This document shows positions 8,187 through 16,340 of a stretch of 33,929 nucleotides of DNA, piece after piece. The notes under the pieces were generated by a model. That model did no database searches and had not been told where the DNA came from. It saw only the letters and a program-made list of their open reading frames with translations. A program made the translations under genes and the position numbers. This DNA comes from Jiangella anatolica (GTDB lineage: Bacteria; Actinomycetota; Actinomycetes; Jiangellales; Jiangellaceae): NCBI RefSeq assembly GCF_003236295.1, contig NZ_POTW01000077.1:1-33929 (forward strand), written 5' to 3'. The stretch's first letter is position 1; every line of letters starts with the position of its first letter.

Positions 8187-9054
8187 ATTCCCGCTCCCTC
8201 GACATGAAGTACCAGCCGCCGAGCACCATGGCGGCGATCGCCCACGCGGCGGCGGCGCCCCACAGCTCCGGGCCGGGGATGACACCGCGCACGATCAGAT
8301 CGGTCCACCCGCCGATCATGGAGAACAACGGATTCAGGTACATGAGCCAGCCGACGTCGCCGAAGGCCCTCTCCAGCCGCTCTATACCCAGCTCCGGGTA
8401 CCAGAGCACCGGCGACAGGTACAGCCAGATGCGCACGAAGTACGGCAGGAAGCTGGCGGTGTCGCGGAAATACACCTGCAGCGTCCCGAACACCATCGCC
8501 ATGCCGGCCGCGAACAGCGTCAGCATGACGAGGAAGTAGAGGCTCAGCACCATCTCCCAGCGCAGCGGATGACCGAACGCCAGGTGGATGGGGACGTAGA
8601 CGATGAGCGTCGGCAGGAACCGGAAGAACGCCGTGCGCACCGCCGACAGTGGCAGCAGCAGCTTCGGGAACGGCATGTTCAGCAGCAGGCTGCTTCCGCC
8701 TACGACACTGGAGGCGCCACCCTGCAGCGCGCCGGAGAAGTAGTAGAAGAAGAACAGCCCGGCGCACAGGTGGACGAACGTCTCCGAGGCGTTGCCCCGG
8801 CTGCCGCCGCTGATGATGGCGACCAGTATGTAGTAGACGATGGCCAGCAGCAGCGGGTTGATGACCAGCCAGAGCTGGCCGAAGGTCGTGTTCGTGTTGG
8901 CGGCACGCATGCCGGTGCGCGACAGCTCGGCGGCGAACTGACGGCGCTGCCACAGGGCCCGGAAGTACGGACCGAGCTTGGGCAGGCCCGCCCGGTGCGG
9001 TTCGTACACGTGCACGTACGAGGTGAACTCCTCGTCGACACGAGTGGCGTTCAT
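8170..9054 (-). CDS. ABC-2 type polysaccharide export permease (Wzm/TagG type)
   Basis: A 294-aa membrane protein of the ABC-2 family that forms the channel for lipid-linked glycan export with the adjacent ATPase. A cytosolic N-terminus (~55 aa, with FRALWQRRQFAAELSRTGMR) is followed by about six hydrophobic segments: around LWLVINPLLLAIVYYILVAI, LCAGLFFFYYFSGAL, FFRFLPTLIVYVPIHLAF, LYFLVMLTLFAAGMAMVFG, YFVRIWLYLSPVLWY and a C-terminal WAIAAMVLGGWYFM. The motif Q-V-Y-F-R-D between segments 4 and 5 is typical of this family. The start is ATG at 9054 with AAAGG about 10 nt upstream. A 127-bp gap separates it from the preceding gene, so it could have its own promoter. It slightly overlaps the ATPase gene if the TTG start of the ATPase is right. 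Confidence 0.92.
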   Translation of the reverse strand: MNATRVDEEFTSYVHVYEPHRAGLPKLGPYFRALWQRRQFAAELSRTGMRAANTNTTFGQLWLVINPLLLAIVYYILVAIISGGSRGNASETFVHLCAGLFFFYYFSGALQGGASSVVGGSSLLLNMPFPKLLLPLSAVRTAFFRFLPTLIVYVPIHLAFGHPLRWEMVLSLYFLVMLTLFAAGMAMVFGTLQVYFRDTASFLPYFVRIWLYLSPVLWYPELGIERLERAFGDVGWLMYLNPLFSMIGGWTDLIVRGVIPGPELWGAAAAWAIAAMVLGGWYFMSREREFVVRL

Positions 9055-9181
9055 CGAAGGGTTGCCTTTCTACCGCGGCCGGGCGCTGGACCGAGTGGAT
9101 CCGTACCGGATCGGGTCAAGGGTAGACGACACACGGACGAAATATCGCACCCGTGGGCAGTGCGCGACGATGTCGGCCATC

Positions 9182-10354
9182 TCACGCCGCCTCCAGGTCC
9201 GCGTACACGTCGGCGAGCACACGGGAGTCGTGTTCCCAGGACAGTTCGGAGCGGGCCTTCCGCACCGCCTCGACGTGTTCAGTGTAGTCGGCCGCCACCG
9301 CTCGCACGGCCGTGGCCAGCGACGATGCGTCGCCCGGCTGGTACAGGCGGCCCAGTCCGTAACGGAGGACGACGGCGTGGAGTTCCGGCAGGTTCGCCGC
9401 CACCACCGGCACACCGGCGCGGACGGCGTGGAAGAGCTTGTTCGGCAGCGCCAGCCGGTGGTTCAGACAGGTGTCAGTAAGCGTGACCACTGCCACACCC
9501 ACGTCCTGGTAGAGCCGGTCCACCTCGGCCAGCGACATCGGCGGCAGCACCTCCACGCCGGGGGCGTCGAGGCGGTAGCCGGGATCGGCCGGCCCGGCGA
9601 CGACGGTGCGCAGCGGCGCCAGCGCGGCGGCGGCGCCGGCCACGGCCTCCAGGTCGCGGCCGGGGCCGATCCGCCCGGCGTAGGCCAGCCCGGCCGGCGT
9701 GGCGGGCAGGTCCGGCGGCTCGTGCCCGTCCAGCGGGAACGTGTTGCGGAGCAGGCGGACGTCGCGCAGGCCGCGGCGGCGCAGCCGAACCGCGATGCCC
9801 TCGCTGACGGTGAGCACGACCCGTGCGCGGGCGGCGAGCCGGGTCTCCGTGCGCCGGCCGCGCCAGCGGGCCAGCGGGGTGGGCCGGCCGGGCAGCCCGC
9901 GGTCGAACCAGAGCTCGTGGCTGTCGTAGACCAGCCGGGCGTGCCACCGCCCGGCCAGCTCGGCACCGAGCGCCAGCGTGTTGTAGTCGTGCGCGTGCAC
10001 GACGTCGGGCGCCGGCCGGCCGGCCAGCAGCTTGGCGGCGTCGTCGCGCCAGTGCCGCTCGGTGCGCTCGCGGTGCTCGGGCAGCAGCAGCCAGCGGGCG
10101 GCCCGGCGCAGCGTGGTCCACGGCCCGGACGACGTCCTCACCGCGACGCCGACGCCGCGCGGGGTACCGGGCGGGCGCATGCCGCGCGACCGGCTGACCG
10201 ACTCGACGGTGACGCCCTCACCGGGGTCGAAGCCGTCGGGCACGTCGCGGCCGACGATGTGCACGGAGTGCCCCTCGGCCGTCAGCGTGGCAGCCTCGCG
10301 GAGCACGCGCGAGTCGCCGGCCACCGGTGACTGCACGAGCATCAGGACCTTCAC
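9182..10354 (-). CDS. GT4-type glycosyltransferase (390 aa)
   Basis: The protein starts (M)KVLMLVQSPVAGDSRVLREA, again with the G-D-S-R-V signature. It then has DVVHAHDYNTLALGAELAG, LVYDSHELWFDRGLPG, VVLTVSEGIAVRL, LAYAGRIGPGRDLEAV and LALPNKLFHAVRAGVPVVAA, the last being the nucleotide-sugar loop with Phe-His in place of the usual Tyr-Glu. An open frame continues upstream to 11365 but is only a shadow of the GT2 gene. The GTG at 10354 overlaps the GT2 stop by GTGA, with GGAGGG about 9 nt upstream. It is separated from the exporter genes by 127 bp. The pairing with the GT2 gene suggests that both build an early part of the glycan; this is inference. Confidence 0.88.
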   Translation of the reverse strand: MKVLMLVQSPVAGDSRVLREAATLTAEGHSVHIVGRDVPDGFDPGEGVTVESVSRSRGMRPPGTPRGVGVAVRTSSGPWTTLRRAARWLLLPEHRERTERHWRDDAAKLLAGRPAPDVVHAHDYNTLALGAELAGRWHARLVYDSHELWFDRGLPGRPTPLARWRGRRTETRLAARARVVLTVSEGIAVRLRRRGLRDVRLLRNTFPLDGHEPPDLPATPAGLAYAGRIGPGRDLEAVAGAAAALAPLRTVVAGPADPGYRLDAPGVEVLPPMSLAEVDRLYQDVGVAVVTLTDTCLNHRLALPNKLFHAVRAGVPVVAANLPELHAVVLRYGLGRLYQPGDASSLATAVRAVAADYTEHVEAVRKARSELSWEHDSRVLADVYADLEAA

Positions 10355-11421
10355 GTCGCCGGTCCCTCCGCGGCATCGCGCCGTGACCGGGCGGCGTCGC
10401 GCGATCCCAGCAGGAACCCGGCACCCCAGGTCAGGTGCATCGTGGCGAGGACGGGCGGCAGCCAGGCCCGGGCCCGGGCGGGCAGCCCGCGACCGGCCAG
10501 CGCGGCGGCGCCGACGACGCCGAGGACGTACCCGGCCGGCGCCAGCCAGCCGACCAGCAGCCACGACGGCCCGGCGAGGCCGGCCAGCCCGGCCACCGTC
10601 CCGGCGGCCACGGCCACCGTCACCGCGGGCGCGGCCAGGTAACGGACGTTGGCGGTGTCGGGGTAGCGGCGGACCACCTCGCGGCGCCACTGACCGGTCT
10701 TGAAGAACTGCCGGGCCAGCGCGCGCAGGTCGGGCCGCGGCCGGTAGCTGACGACGAGGTCCGGGGTGAACCAGACCGTCTCGCCGGCGGCCCGGATCCG
10801 GTAGTTCAGCTCCCAGTCCTGGGCCCGGACGAAGTGCTCGTCGAAGCCGCCGAGCCGGTCGAGCACGTCGCGGCGGAACACCCCCAGGTAGACGGTCTCG
10901 GCGGGGCCGGCCCGCCCGCCCAGGTGGAACTTGGCCCCGCCCAGCCCGAACGGCGACGTGTACGCCCAGGCGACGGCCCGCTCGAAGTCGGTCTGCCCCT
11001 CGGCGTTCATGATGCCGCCGACGTTGGCCGCGCCGGTGCGTTCCAGCTCGGCGACGGCGGTGCGGATGTAGTGGTCGGACAGCACGCCGTGCCCGTCGAC
11101 CCGCACGACGATGCCGTGCCGGGCGGCGCCCAGCGCGGCGTTCAGCCCGGCCGGCGTGCGGCCGGCCGGGTTCGCGACCAGCCGCACCCGGGGGTCGGCG
11201 GCCGCCAGCTCGGCGGCGATCTCGTCGGTGCGGTCGCGGGACGGGCCGAGCGCCAGCAGCAGCTCCAGCTCGCCCGGGTACTCCTGCGCGAGCACGCCGG
11301 CCACGGCCTCGGCCAGGTGCCGCTCCTCGTCGAGCACGGGCATGATGACCGAGACGGCCGGCCACGCCCTCTCGTCGGGCGCGACCGGCCGGCCGGTACG
11401 GGTGGGGTCGGCGGCGTTCAT
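10351..11421 (-). CDS. GT2-family glycosyltransferase with C-terminal membrane segments
   Basis: A GT-A family 2 enzyme. It has VSVIMPVLDEERHLAEAV (residues 23-40), LLALGPSRDRTDEIA, ANPAGRTPAGLNAALGAARH and VVRVDGHG, whose Asp109 sits at the DXD metal/donor site. These are followed by ERTGAANVGGIMNAEG, the acceptor-side DEHFVRAQDWELNYRIRAAG (ED-type catalytic motif replaced by QDWELN) and RALARQFFKTGQWRRE. The last ~90 residues hold about three hydrophobic segments. The layout resembles ExoA-like succinoglycan transferases. I prefer ATG 11421 (AAGG about 10 nt upstream); GTG 11433, four codons earlier, has no good Shine-Dalgarno. It follows the LCP gene by about 25 bp. Confidence 0.88.
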   Translation of the reverse strand: MNAADPTRTGRPVAPDERAWPAVSVIMPVLDEERHLAEAVAGVLAQEYPGELELLLALGPSRDRTDEIAAELAAADPRVRLVANPAGRTPAGLNAALGAARHGIVVRVDGHGVLSDHYIRTAVAELERTGAANVGGIMNAEGQTDFERAVAWAYTSPFGLGGAKFHLGGRAGPAETVYLGVFRRDVLDRLGGFDEHFVRAQDWELNYRIRAAGETVWFTPDLVVSYRPRPDLRALARQFFKTGQWRREVVRRYPDTANVRYLAAPAVTVAVAAGTVAGLAGLAGPSWLLVGWLAPAGYVLGVVGAAALAGRGLPARARAWLPPVLATMHLTWGAGFLLGSRDAARSRRDAAEGPAT

Positions 11422-11446
11422 GTCGGCGAGCACCTTACCCGGTGGA

Positions 11447-12955
11447 TCATTCGTAGGAGCACACCGACGACATCTCGACCGGCGCCTGCTCCTCGGTCTC
11501 CTCGGGCTCGTCGTCCTCGGAAGCCTGCTCGCCCGGCTCCTCGCTCGTCTCGTCCTCGGCCTGCTCCGACGACGCCTCGCTGGGCGCCTCGCTCGGCGGC
11601 TCGGACGCGGACTCCGTCACCGAGCCGCTGGACAGCAACGCGTCGACCTCGTCGTGGATCAGCCCGATGTCCGGGTCGGCCGGGGCGATCAGCGGCGGCA
11701 CGAACTGCAGCGAGGTGATCTCCTGGTCCTTCGCCTTCAGCGCCAGGTCGACGAGGTTGGCGAGGTCCTGGCGCGGGATGTCGGTGGTGATGACCGACTT
11801 CGACGCGTCGGCGAGCTCGACGAAGTTCGACAGGACCGTCTGCGGGTCGGCCTGGGCGACCAGCGCGCCGATGACGCAGCGCTGCCGCTCCATCCGGGCG
11901 TAGTCCGACGAGCCCTCGCGGGACCGGGCGTACCAGAGCGCGTGGTAGCCGTCGAGCTCCTGCAGCCCCGGCTCCAGCACCCGGCCCTTCTCCCCGATCG
12001 GCAGCTCCTCGTTGACCCGCAGCGTGATGCCGCCGATCGCGTCGATGATGTCGCGGAAGCCCTGCAGGTCGACGGCCACGTAGTAGTGCACCGGCAGGCC
12101 CAGCGTGCCCTCGACGGCCTGCTTGACCGCGGTCGGGCCCGGGCCGGACTCGCCGGGGAACAGCTCGGGGTTCTCCTCGCCGAACGTCCACGTCGCGTTG
12201 AGCAGGTAGTCCGACTCGTCGCCGTCGCCGGTGAAGCCCTGCGGGAACTCGTCGTCGGCCGGGGTGCCGTCGGGGAAGCGGGCGCTCTCCAGGTTGCGCG
12301 GCAGGCTGAACATCGCCGGCTCGCCGGTGCGGACGTCGATCGAGACCAGGTTGATGCTGTCCGGGCGGACGCCGACCCGGCCGTCGCCGGCGTCGACGCC
12401 GAGCAGCAAGATGTTCAGCCTGCCGTCGCTCGCGGCCGCGACCTCGCCGGACGGGAACATCTCGACGACGGCGTCGTGCGCGGCCGTCGCGTACCGGGCG
12501 GCGACGATGAACGGGCTGGCCACCAGCCCGGCCAGCGCGAGCGTCGCGCCGATCATGATCAGGCGGTGCTTCTGGTTCAGGCCCGGCGGATGGCCCAGCC
12601 GCCACGCGTCCAGCAGCAGCACGACCCACGCCGCGGCCAGCCCGAACGCGAGCAGCTTGAACGTCGTCAGCAGCCACGGCCGCACGGCCAGCCCGGCGAG
12701 GTCGGACAGCGGCACCAGCCAGAGCACCAGCAGCATCACGCCGATCAGGCCGCCGTAGACACCGAGCGCGATCTTGCCGGTCTTCTTGTGCCCGGCGATC
12801 AGCTGCGCGCTGCCCGGCGCGACGACGGACAGCGCGACCAGCGTCACCGAGCGGCGGAACCGGGCCGCCTCGGCCCGCTGGGCGCGCAGCGCGGCCATGG
12901 CTTCGCGCCGGGCCCGCACCCGCCGTGGATCCGGCGGACGTGCCGCTGTGGTCAT
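11447..12955 (-). CDS. LytR-CpsA-Psr (LCP) family glycopolymer ligase with polytopic N-terminus
   Basis: LCP proteins transfer lipid-linked glycopolymers to peptidoglycan on the outer face of the membrane. The LCP domain spans roughly residues 179-420: LNILLLGVDAGDG, R-P-D-S-INLVSIDVRTG, FSLPRNL (Arg220), VDLQGFRDIIDAIGGI, LDGYHALWYARSREGSSDYARMERQR. Arg and Asp residues at pyrophosphate-binding positions are present. Unlike the common single-helix layout, residues ~37-155 form about four membrane segments. The last ~55 residues are a Ser/Glu/Pro-rich acidic tail (SEPPSEAPSEASSEQAEDE) ending in a Cys-containing stub. The ATG at 12955 has GGGGGAA about 5 nt upstream. It heads the glycan operon, which makes a cell-wall attachment role for that glycan likely. 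Confidence 0.92.
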   Translation of the reverse strand: MTTAARPPDPRRVRARREAMAALRAQRAEAARFRRSVTLVALSVVAPGSAQLIAGHKKTGKIALGVYGGLIGVMLLVLWLVPLSDLAGLAVRPWLLTTFKLLAFGLAAAWVVLLLDAWRLGHPPGLNQKHRLIMIGATLALAGLVASPFIVAARYATAAHDAVVEMFPSGEVAAASDGRLNILLLGVDAGDGRVGVRPDSINLVSIDVRTGEPAMFSLPRNLESARFPDGTPADDEFPQGFTGDGDESDYLLNATWTFGEENPELFPGESGPGPTAVKQAVEGTLGLPVHYYVAVDLQGFRDIIDAIGGITLRVNEELPIGEKGRVLEPGLQELDGYHALWYARSREGSSDYARMERQRCVIGALVAQADPQTVLSNFVELADASKSVITTDIPRQDLANLVDLALKAKDQEITSLQFVPPLIAPADPDIGLIHDEVDALLSSGSVTESASEPPSEAPSEASSEQAEDETSEEPGEQASEDDEPEETEEQAPVEMSSVCSYE

Positions 12956-13149
12956 GCACTTCCCCCATCGAACCGAGCTGCCGGCGGGTCCCCGATGCCC
13001 GCCGCTTGGCCAGTATCACCACAGGCCCGGTCGATTTCACGGGCGGCACGCCGAGCGCACGAGCCTCTTCTGCCACATCAGTAACACATCCGGACAAGCT
13101 GCCCCTTGGCCCCAGGCATGCGGGGCCGTCTTGCGGTAGTTGGCATGAG

Positions 13150-13319
13150 AGGCTGCGGACGTTGGCCGTCCCCCTGCTGCCCATTCTCTTAGCCGCGGAA
13201 CCGCGCCTCAAGTCCGCGGCCTCTGGCTGTTCGCTGTTCGCTGGTGTTGGGGGCCACGTACTTGACCCGCGGTCCCGCGGCCAAGAACGGGCAGCTATCA
13301 GGGGGACGGGGGAGTGTGG
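13150..13319 (+). repeat. Element R1: imperfect palindrome, inverted copy of R2
   Basis: The unit is itself a long hairpin. The left arm starting CCGTCCCCCTGCTGCCC at 13166 pairs with the reverse complement of the right arm, which ends CAGGGGGACGG at 13309. Inner matches are TTAGCCG/CGGCCAAG and CTCAAGTCCGCG/ACTTGACCCGCG. The whole unit is also the reverse complement of 13753-13924 at roughly 85% identity by eye, including flanks beyond the hairpin (GTTGGCC on one side, GGGGGAGTGTGG on the other). Confidence 0.8.
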
Positions 13320-13538
13320 CGACGCCCGTCGGGGCACGGCGTCGTGTTCGCGACGGTCCGGGCTCGCCGGCCTCCCCCGGCGGCCTGACGGGCGTCGGGT
13401 GGCGGGTGGTTCTGGTCCGCTGGCCTCTCCCCGGGCGGCTGTGGCGGCGGTTCGGTGTGGCGTTGCTGTCGCTGGGCGTCCACGTGGTGAGATCTCGCCG
13501 CGTTTTTCGGGCCGCCCACCAGGCCTACTCCCACACCC

Positions 13539-13625
13539 CTAGGCATGCATGGGTGGTAAAGCGGGAGAACGCCTAGTGCGAGACCAAAAGGTTGATGATC
13601 ATGGGTATCCACAACGTCGCCAACG
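13539..13625. other. AT-richer palindrome cluster between the two repeat elements
   Basis: The spacer between R1 and R2 contains CTAGGC (13539-13544) and its inverse GCCTAG (13571-13576). Between and after these are the perfect 8-bp palindromes CATGCATG and ATGATCAT, and a GTTG...CAAC pair flanking the latter. Base composition is lower in GC than the surroundings. The patch could be part of a folded RNA or a protein-binding site; no function is assigned. Confidence 0.4.
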
Positions 13626-13752
13626 TCGCAAAACGGGCATACGCGGGCCGCTGAGGCGCGAACGTCGGCCGGAACGGCCGCGAAAGCGAGCCGGAGAGGC
13701 CCGAACGCGGGCCGGGAAAGCCAGCGCACGTGGGCCGGATGACGGTGCGGCG

Positions 13753-13924
13753 TGCCCACACTCCCCCGTCCCCCTGATAGCTGCCCGTTCTTGGCCGGGA
13801 CGACGCGGGTCAAGTACGCGGCCCCCAACCACAAACCACACCAGCCACAACGGGCGCGGACTTGAGGCGCGCCGGCCCGGCTAAGAAAATGGGCAGCAGG
13901 GGGACGGCCAACGGTCGCACCCCC
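13753..13924 (-). repeat. Element R2: imperfect palindrome, inverted copy of R1
   Basis: On the plus strand it reads CACACTCCCCCGTCCCCCTG and ends near GGGGGACGGCCAACGG. The left arm (from 13766) and the right arm (to 13907) can pair over about 55 nt with mismatches and a 3-nt bulge (GATAGCTGCCC against GCTGCCC). The central loop (ACCACAAACCACACCAGCC) differs from that of R1, whereas the arms are well conserved. That pattern suggests the stem is what is preserved. It ends about 15 bp before the stop codon of the 13939-14280 gene. Confidence 0.8.
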
Positions 13925-13938
13925 CTCAGGGCAACGAG

Positions 13939-14280
13939 CTACGTAGGGCCGGGGCCGGCGGCGAACCCCGCGCCGCCCTCGGCGACCGCGACCACCTCGA
14001 ACGGCTCCTGCAGCACCGGCGCCGACCCGATCAGCTTCGACCCCGGCGACTCGGCCGCCGTCTGCGCGAACGACGCGGCGAAGGCGTCGCGGGCGGCGGC
14101 GGTCTCGAACACGTAGGTGCCCTCGAACCACTCGCCCGGCCGCATCCGCCACGTCTTGAACCGCAGCCCGTCCATGCCGGTGAACCGGGCCAGCGACGTG
14201 TCGCGGACGTACTCGCGCAGCGCCGCGTCGGCGCCGTCCGGCGCGTCGGCCAGTGACCAGCGCACAGCCAATCCGTACAT
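13939..14280 (-). CDS. Small YdhR-like dimeric alpha-beta barrel protein (113 aa)
   Basis: The protein reads MYGLAVRWSLAD..., then FTGMDGLRFKTWRMRPGEWFEGTYVFETAAARDAFAASF. This resembles the YdhR/monooxygenase-like ferredoxin fold, in which a beta-alpha-beta unit carries a G-(L/F)-x-x-K-x-W segment and a G-x-Y-x-F strand. Such proteins form alpha-beta barrel dimers, and most have no proven reaction. The start is ATG at 14280, 23 bp behind the leucyl aminopeptidase stop, so the two are probably co-transcribed. A long open frame extending to 15222 is a shadow of the aminopeptidase gene. An EthD or ABM-type barrel is an alternative assignment. Confidence 0.7.
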   Translation of the reverse strand: MYGLAVRWSLADAPDGADAALREYVRDTSLARFTGMDGLRFKTWRMRPGEWFEGTYVFETAAARDAFAASFAQTAAESPGSKLIGSAPVLQEPFEVVAVAEGGAGFAAGPGPT

Positions 14281-14303
14281 GCGATGTCCTCCCGGAAGGG
14301 ACG

Positions 14304-15869
<1,566 letters not shown>

Positions 15870-15911
15870 TCGTACTCCTCGTCCTACGCCGGATCCCTCC
15901 GGGCAGAGTAA

Positions 15912-15949
15912 TGCCCTCGCCCAGCGCCGCCCGGCGCCGGACGAGGGCA
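15912..15949 (-). terminator. Two-part hairpin downstream of the DUF3117 gene
   Basis: Outer arms TGCCCTCG (15912-15919) and CGAGGGCA (15942-15949) pair perfectly. An inner stem GCGCCG/CGGCGC (15924-15929 with 15932-15937) stacks within. It lies 28 bp past the DUF3117 stop and upstream of pepA on the same strand. There is no long T-run, but the structure is strong and is the likely end of the DUF3117 transcript. Confidence 0.6.
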
Positions 15950-15977
15950 CCTATTCAATGCTCACGGCAACGACACG

Positions 15978-16145
15978 TCAGCCGACGACATCCTTCAACG
16001 CATCACCCAGCGCGCCGGCCTCGTCAGCAGTGAGCTCGACGACCAGACGACCGCCACCCTCGATCGGGACGCGCATGACAATGCCGCGACCCTCCTTGGT
16101 GACCTCGAGCGGCCCATCGCCAGTCCGCGGCTTCATCGCCGCCAT
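15978..16145 (-). CDS. DUF3117 domain protein (55 aa)
   Basis: The 55-residue protein begins MAAMKPRTGDGPLEVTKEGR, continues GIVMRVPIEGGGRLVVELT and ends in a short acidic helix. This is nearly diagnostic for DUF3117, a tiny and highly conserved actinobacterial family (Rv1211 in M. tuberculosis) with no established function. The start is ATG at 16145, preceded by GGAAGGGG. A GATAAT at 16235-16230 on the minus strand could be its -10 box, giving a leader of about 75 nt. In mycobacteria the gene sits next to tagA; here the paaX pair lies between them. Confidence 0.93.
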   Translation of the reverse strand: MAAMKPRTGDGPLEVTKEGRGIVMRVPIEGGGRLVVELTADEAGALGDALKDVVG

Positions 16146-16229
16146 CCGCGCACCCCTTCCTTCTTCAGGCGCACACCCAAACCCCCTGATGTCCAGGGAG
16201 CACCAGCCATGTGCGTCACGATGGAGGTC

Positions 16230-16235
16230 ATTATC
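16230..16235 (-). promoter_or_regulatory. Candidate -10 box (GATAAT) for the DUF3117 gene
   Basis: The minus strand reads GGGATAATGACC, with GATAAT close to the TATAAT consensus in otherwise very GC-rich DNA. No good TTGACA match is seen 16-18 nt upstream. It lies in the divergent region between the DUF3117 gene and paaX. Confidence 0.4.
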
Positions 16236-16340
16236 CCGCATGTTGGTCGTCGCGGGGAGACCACCGCCGGTATGTCCTCGCTGGGCGATACCCGCCGGGC
16301 CCGCGGTGGCTGTCGGTGCGGGCTGGCAGGATGGTGGACT

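Larger units (their letters stand above)
12956..13938. other. 983-bp gene-free region with paired palindromic elements
   Basis: No reading frame here looks like a real gene. The open frames are Arg/Pro/Gly-rich, lack family motifs and differ between the two repeat copies. The region contains the LCP upstream sequence, including a weak -10-like GATACT on the minus strand at 13017-13012. It also has a hairpin GGCCCC/GGGGCC at 13108-13127 and the two ~170-bp elements R1 and R2 listed separately. Between them lies a spacer that holds an AT-richer patch (about 13535-13640) with several small palindromes. Nothing resembling tRNA or a transposase is present. Confidence 0.75.

Noticed and set aside
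9055-9181. A promoter with TTGACC ahead of the exporter genes
   Set aside because: TTGACC is present on the minus strand, but no -10-like hexamer lies 16-18 nt downstream; only the small GATCC/GGATC inverted repeat remains, which is too weak to call.
9182-11365. A 727-aa glycosyltransferase with an N-terminal extension
   Set aside because: The first ~335 residues are the shadow of the GT2 gene; the GTG at 10354 has a ribosome site and a GTGA overlap.
12925-13576. Small plus-strand proteins across R1 (205 and 110 aa)
   Set aside because: Composition is Arg/Gly/Pro-rich, no ribosome site is convincing, and the palindromic repeat itself explains the open frames.
13150-13924. An insertion sequence
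   Set aside because: There are inverted repeats but no transposase-like frame inside the 430-bp spacer and no target-site duplication I could recognise; at most a non-autonomous element.
13150-13924. A CRISPR array
   Set aside because: Only two units, inverted and not tandem, far longer than CRISPR repeats, with no spacer series and no cas genes.
13298-14152. 284-aa minus-strand protein spanning R2
   Set aside because: It overlaps the real 113-aa gene out of frame and runs through the repeat elements; no motif is present.
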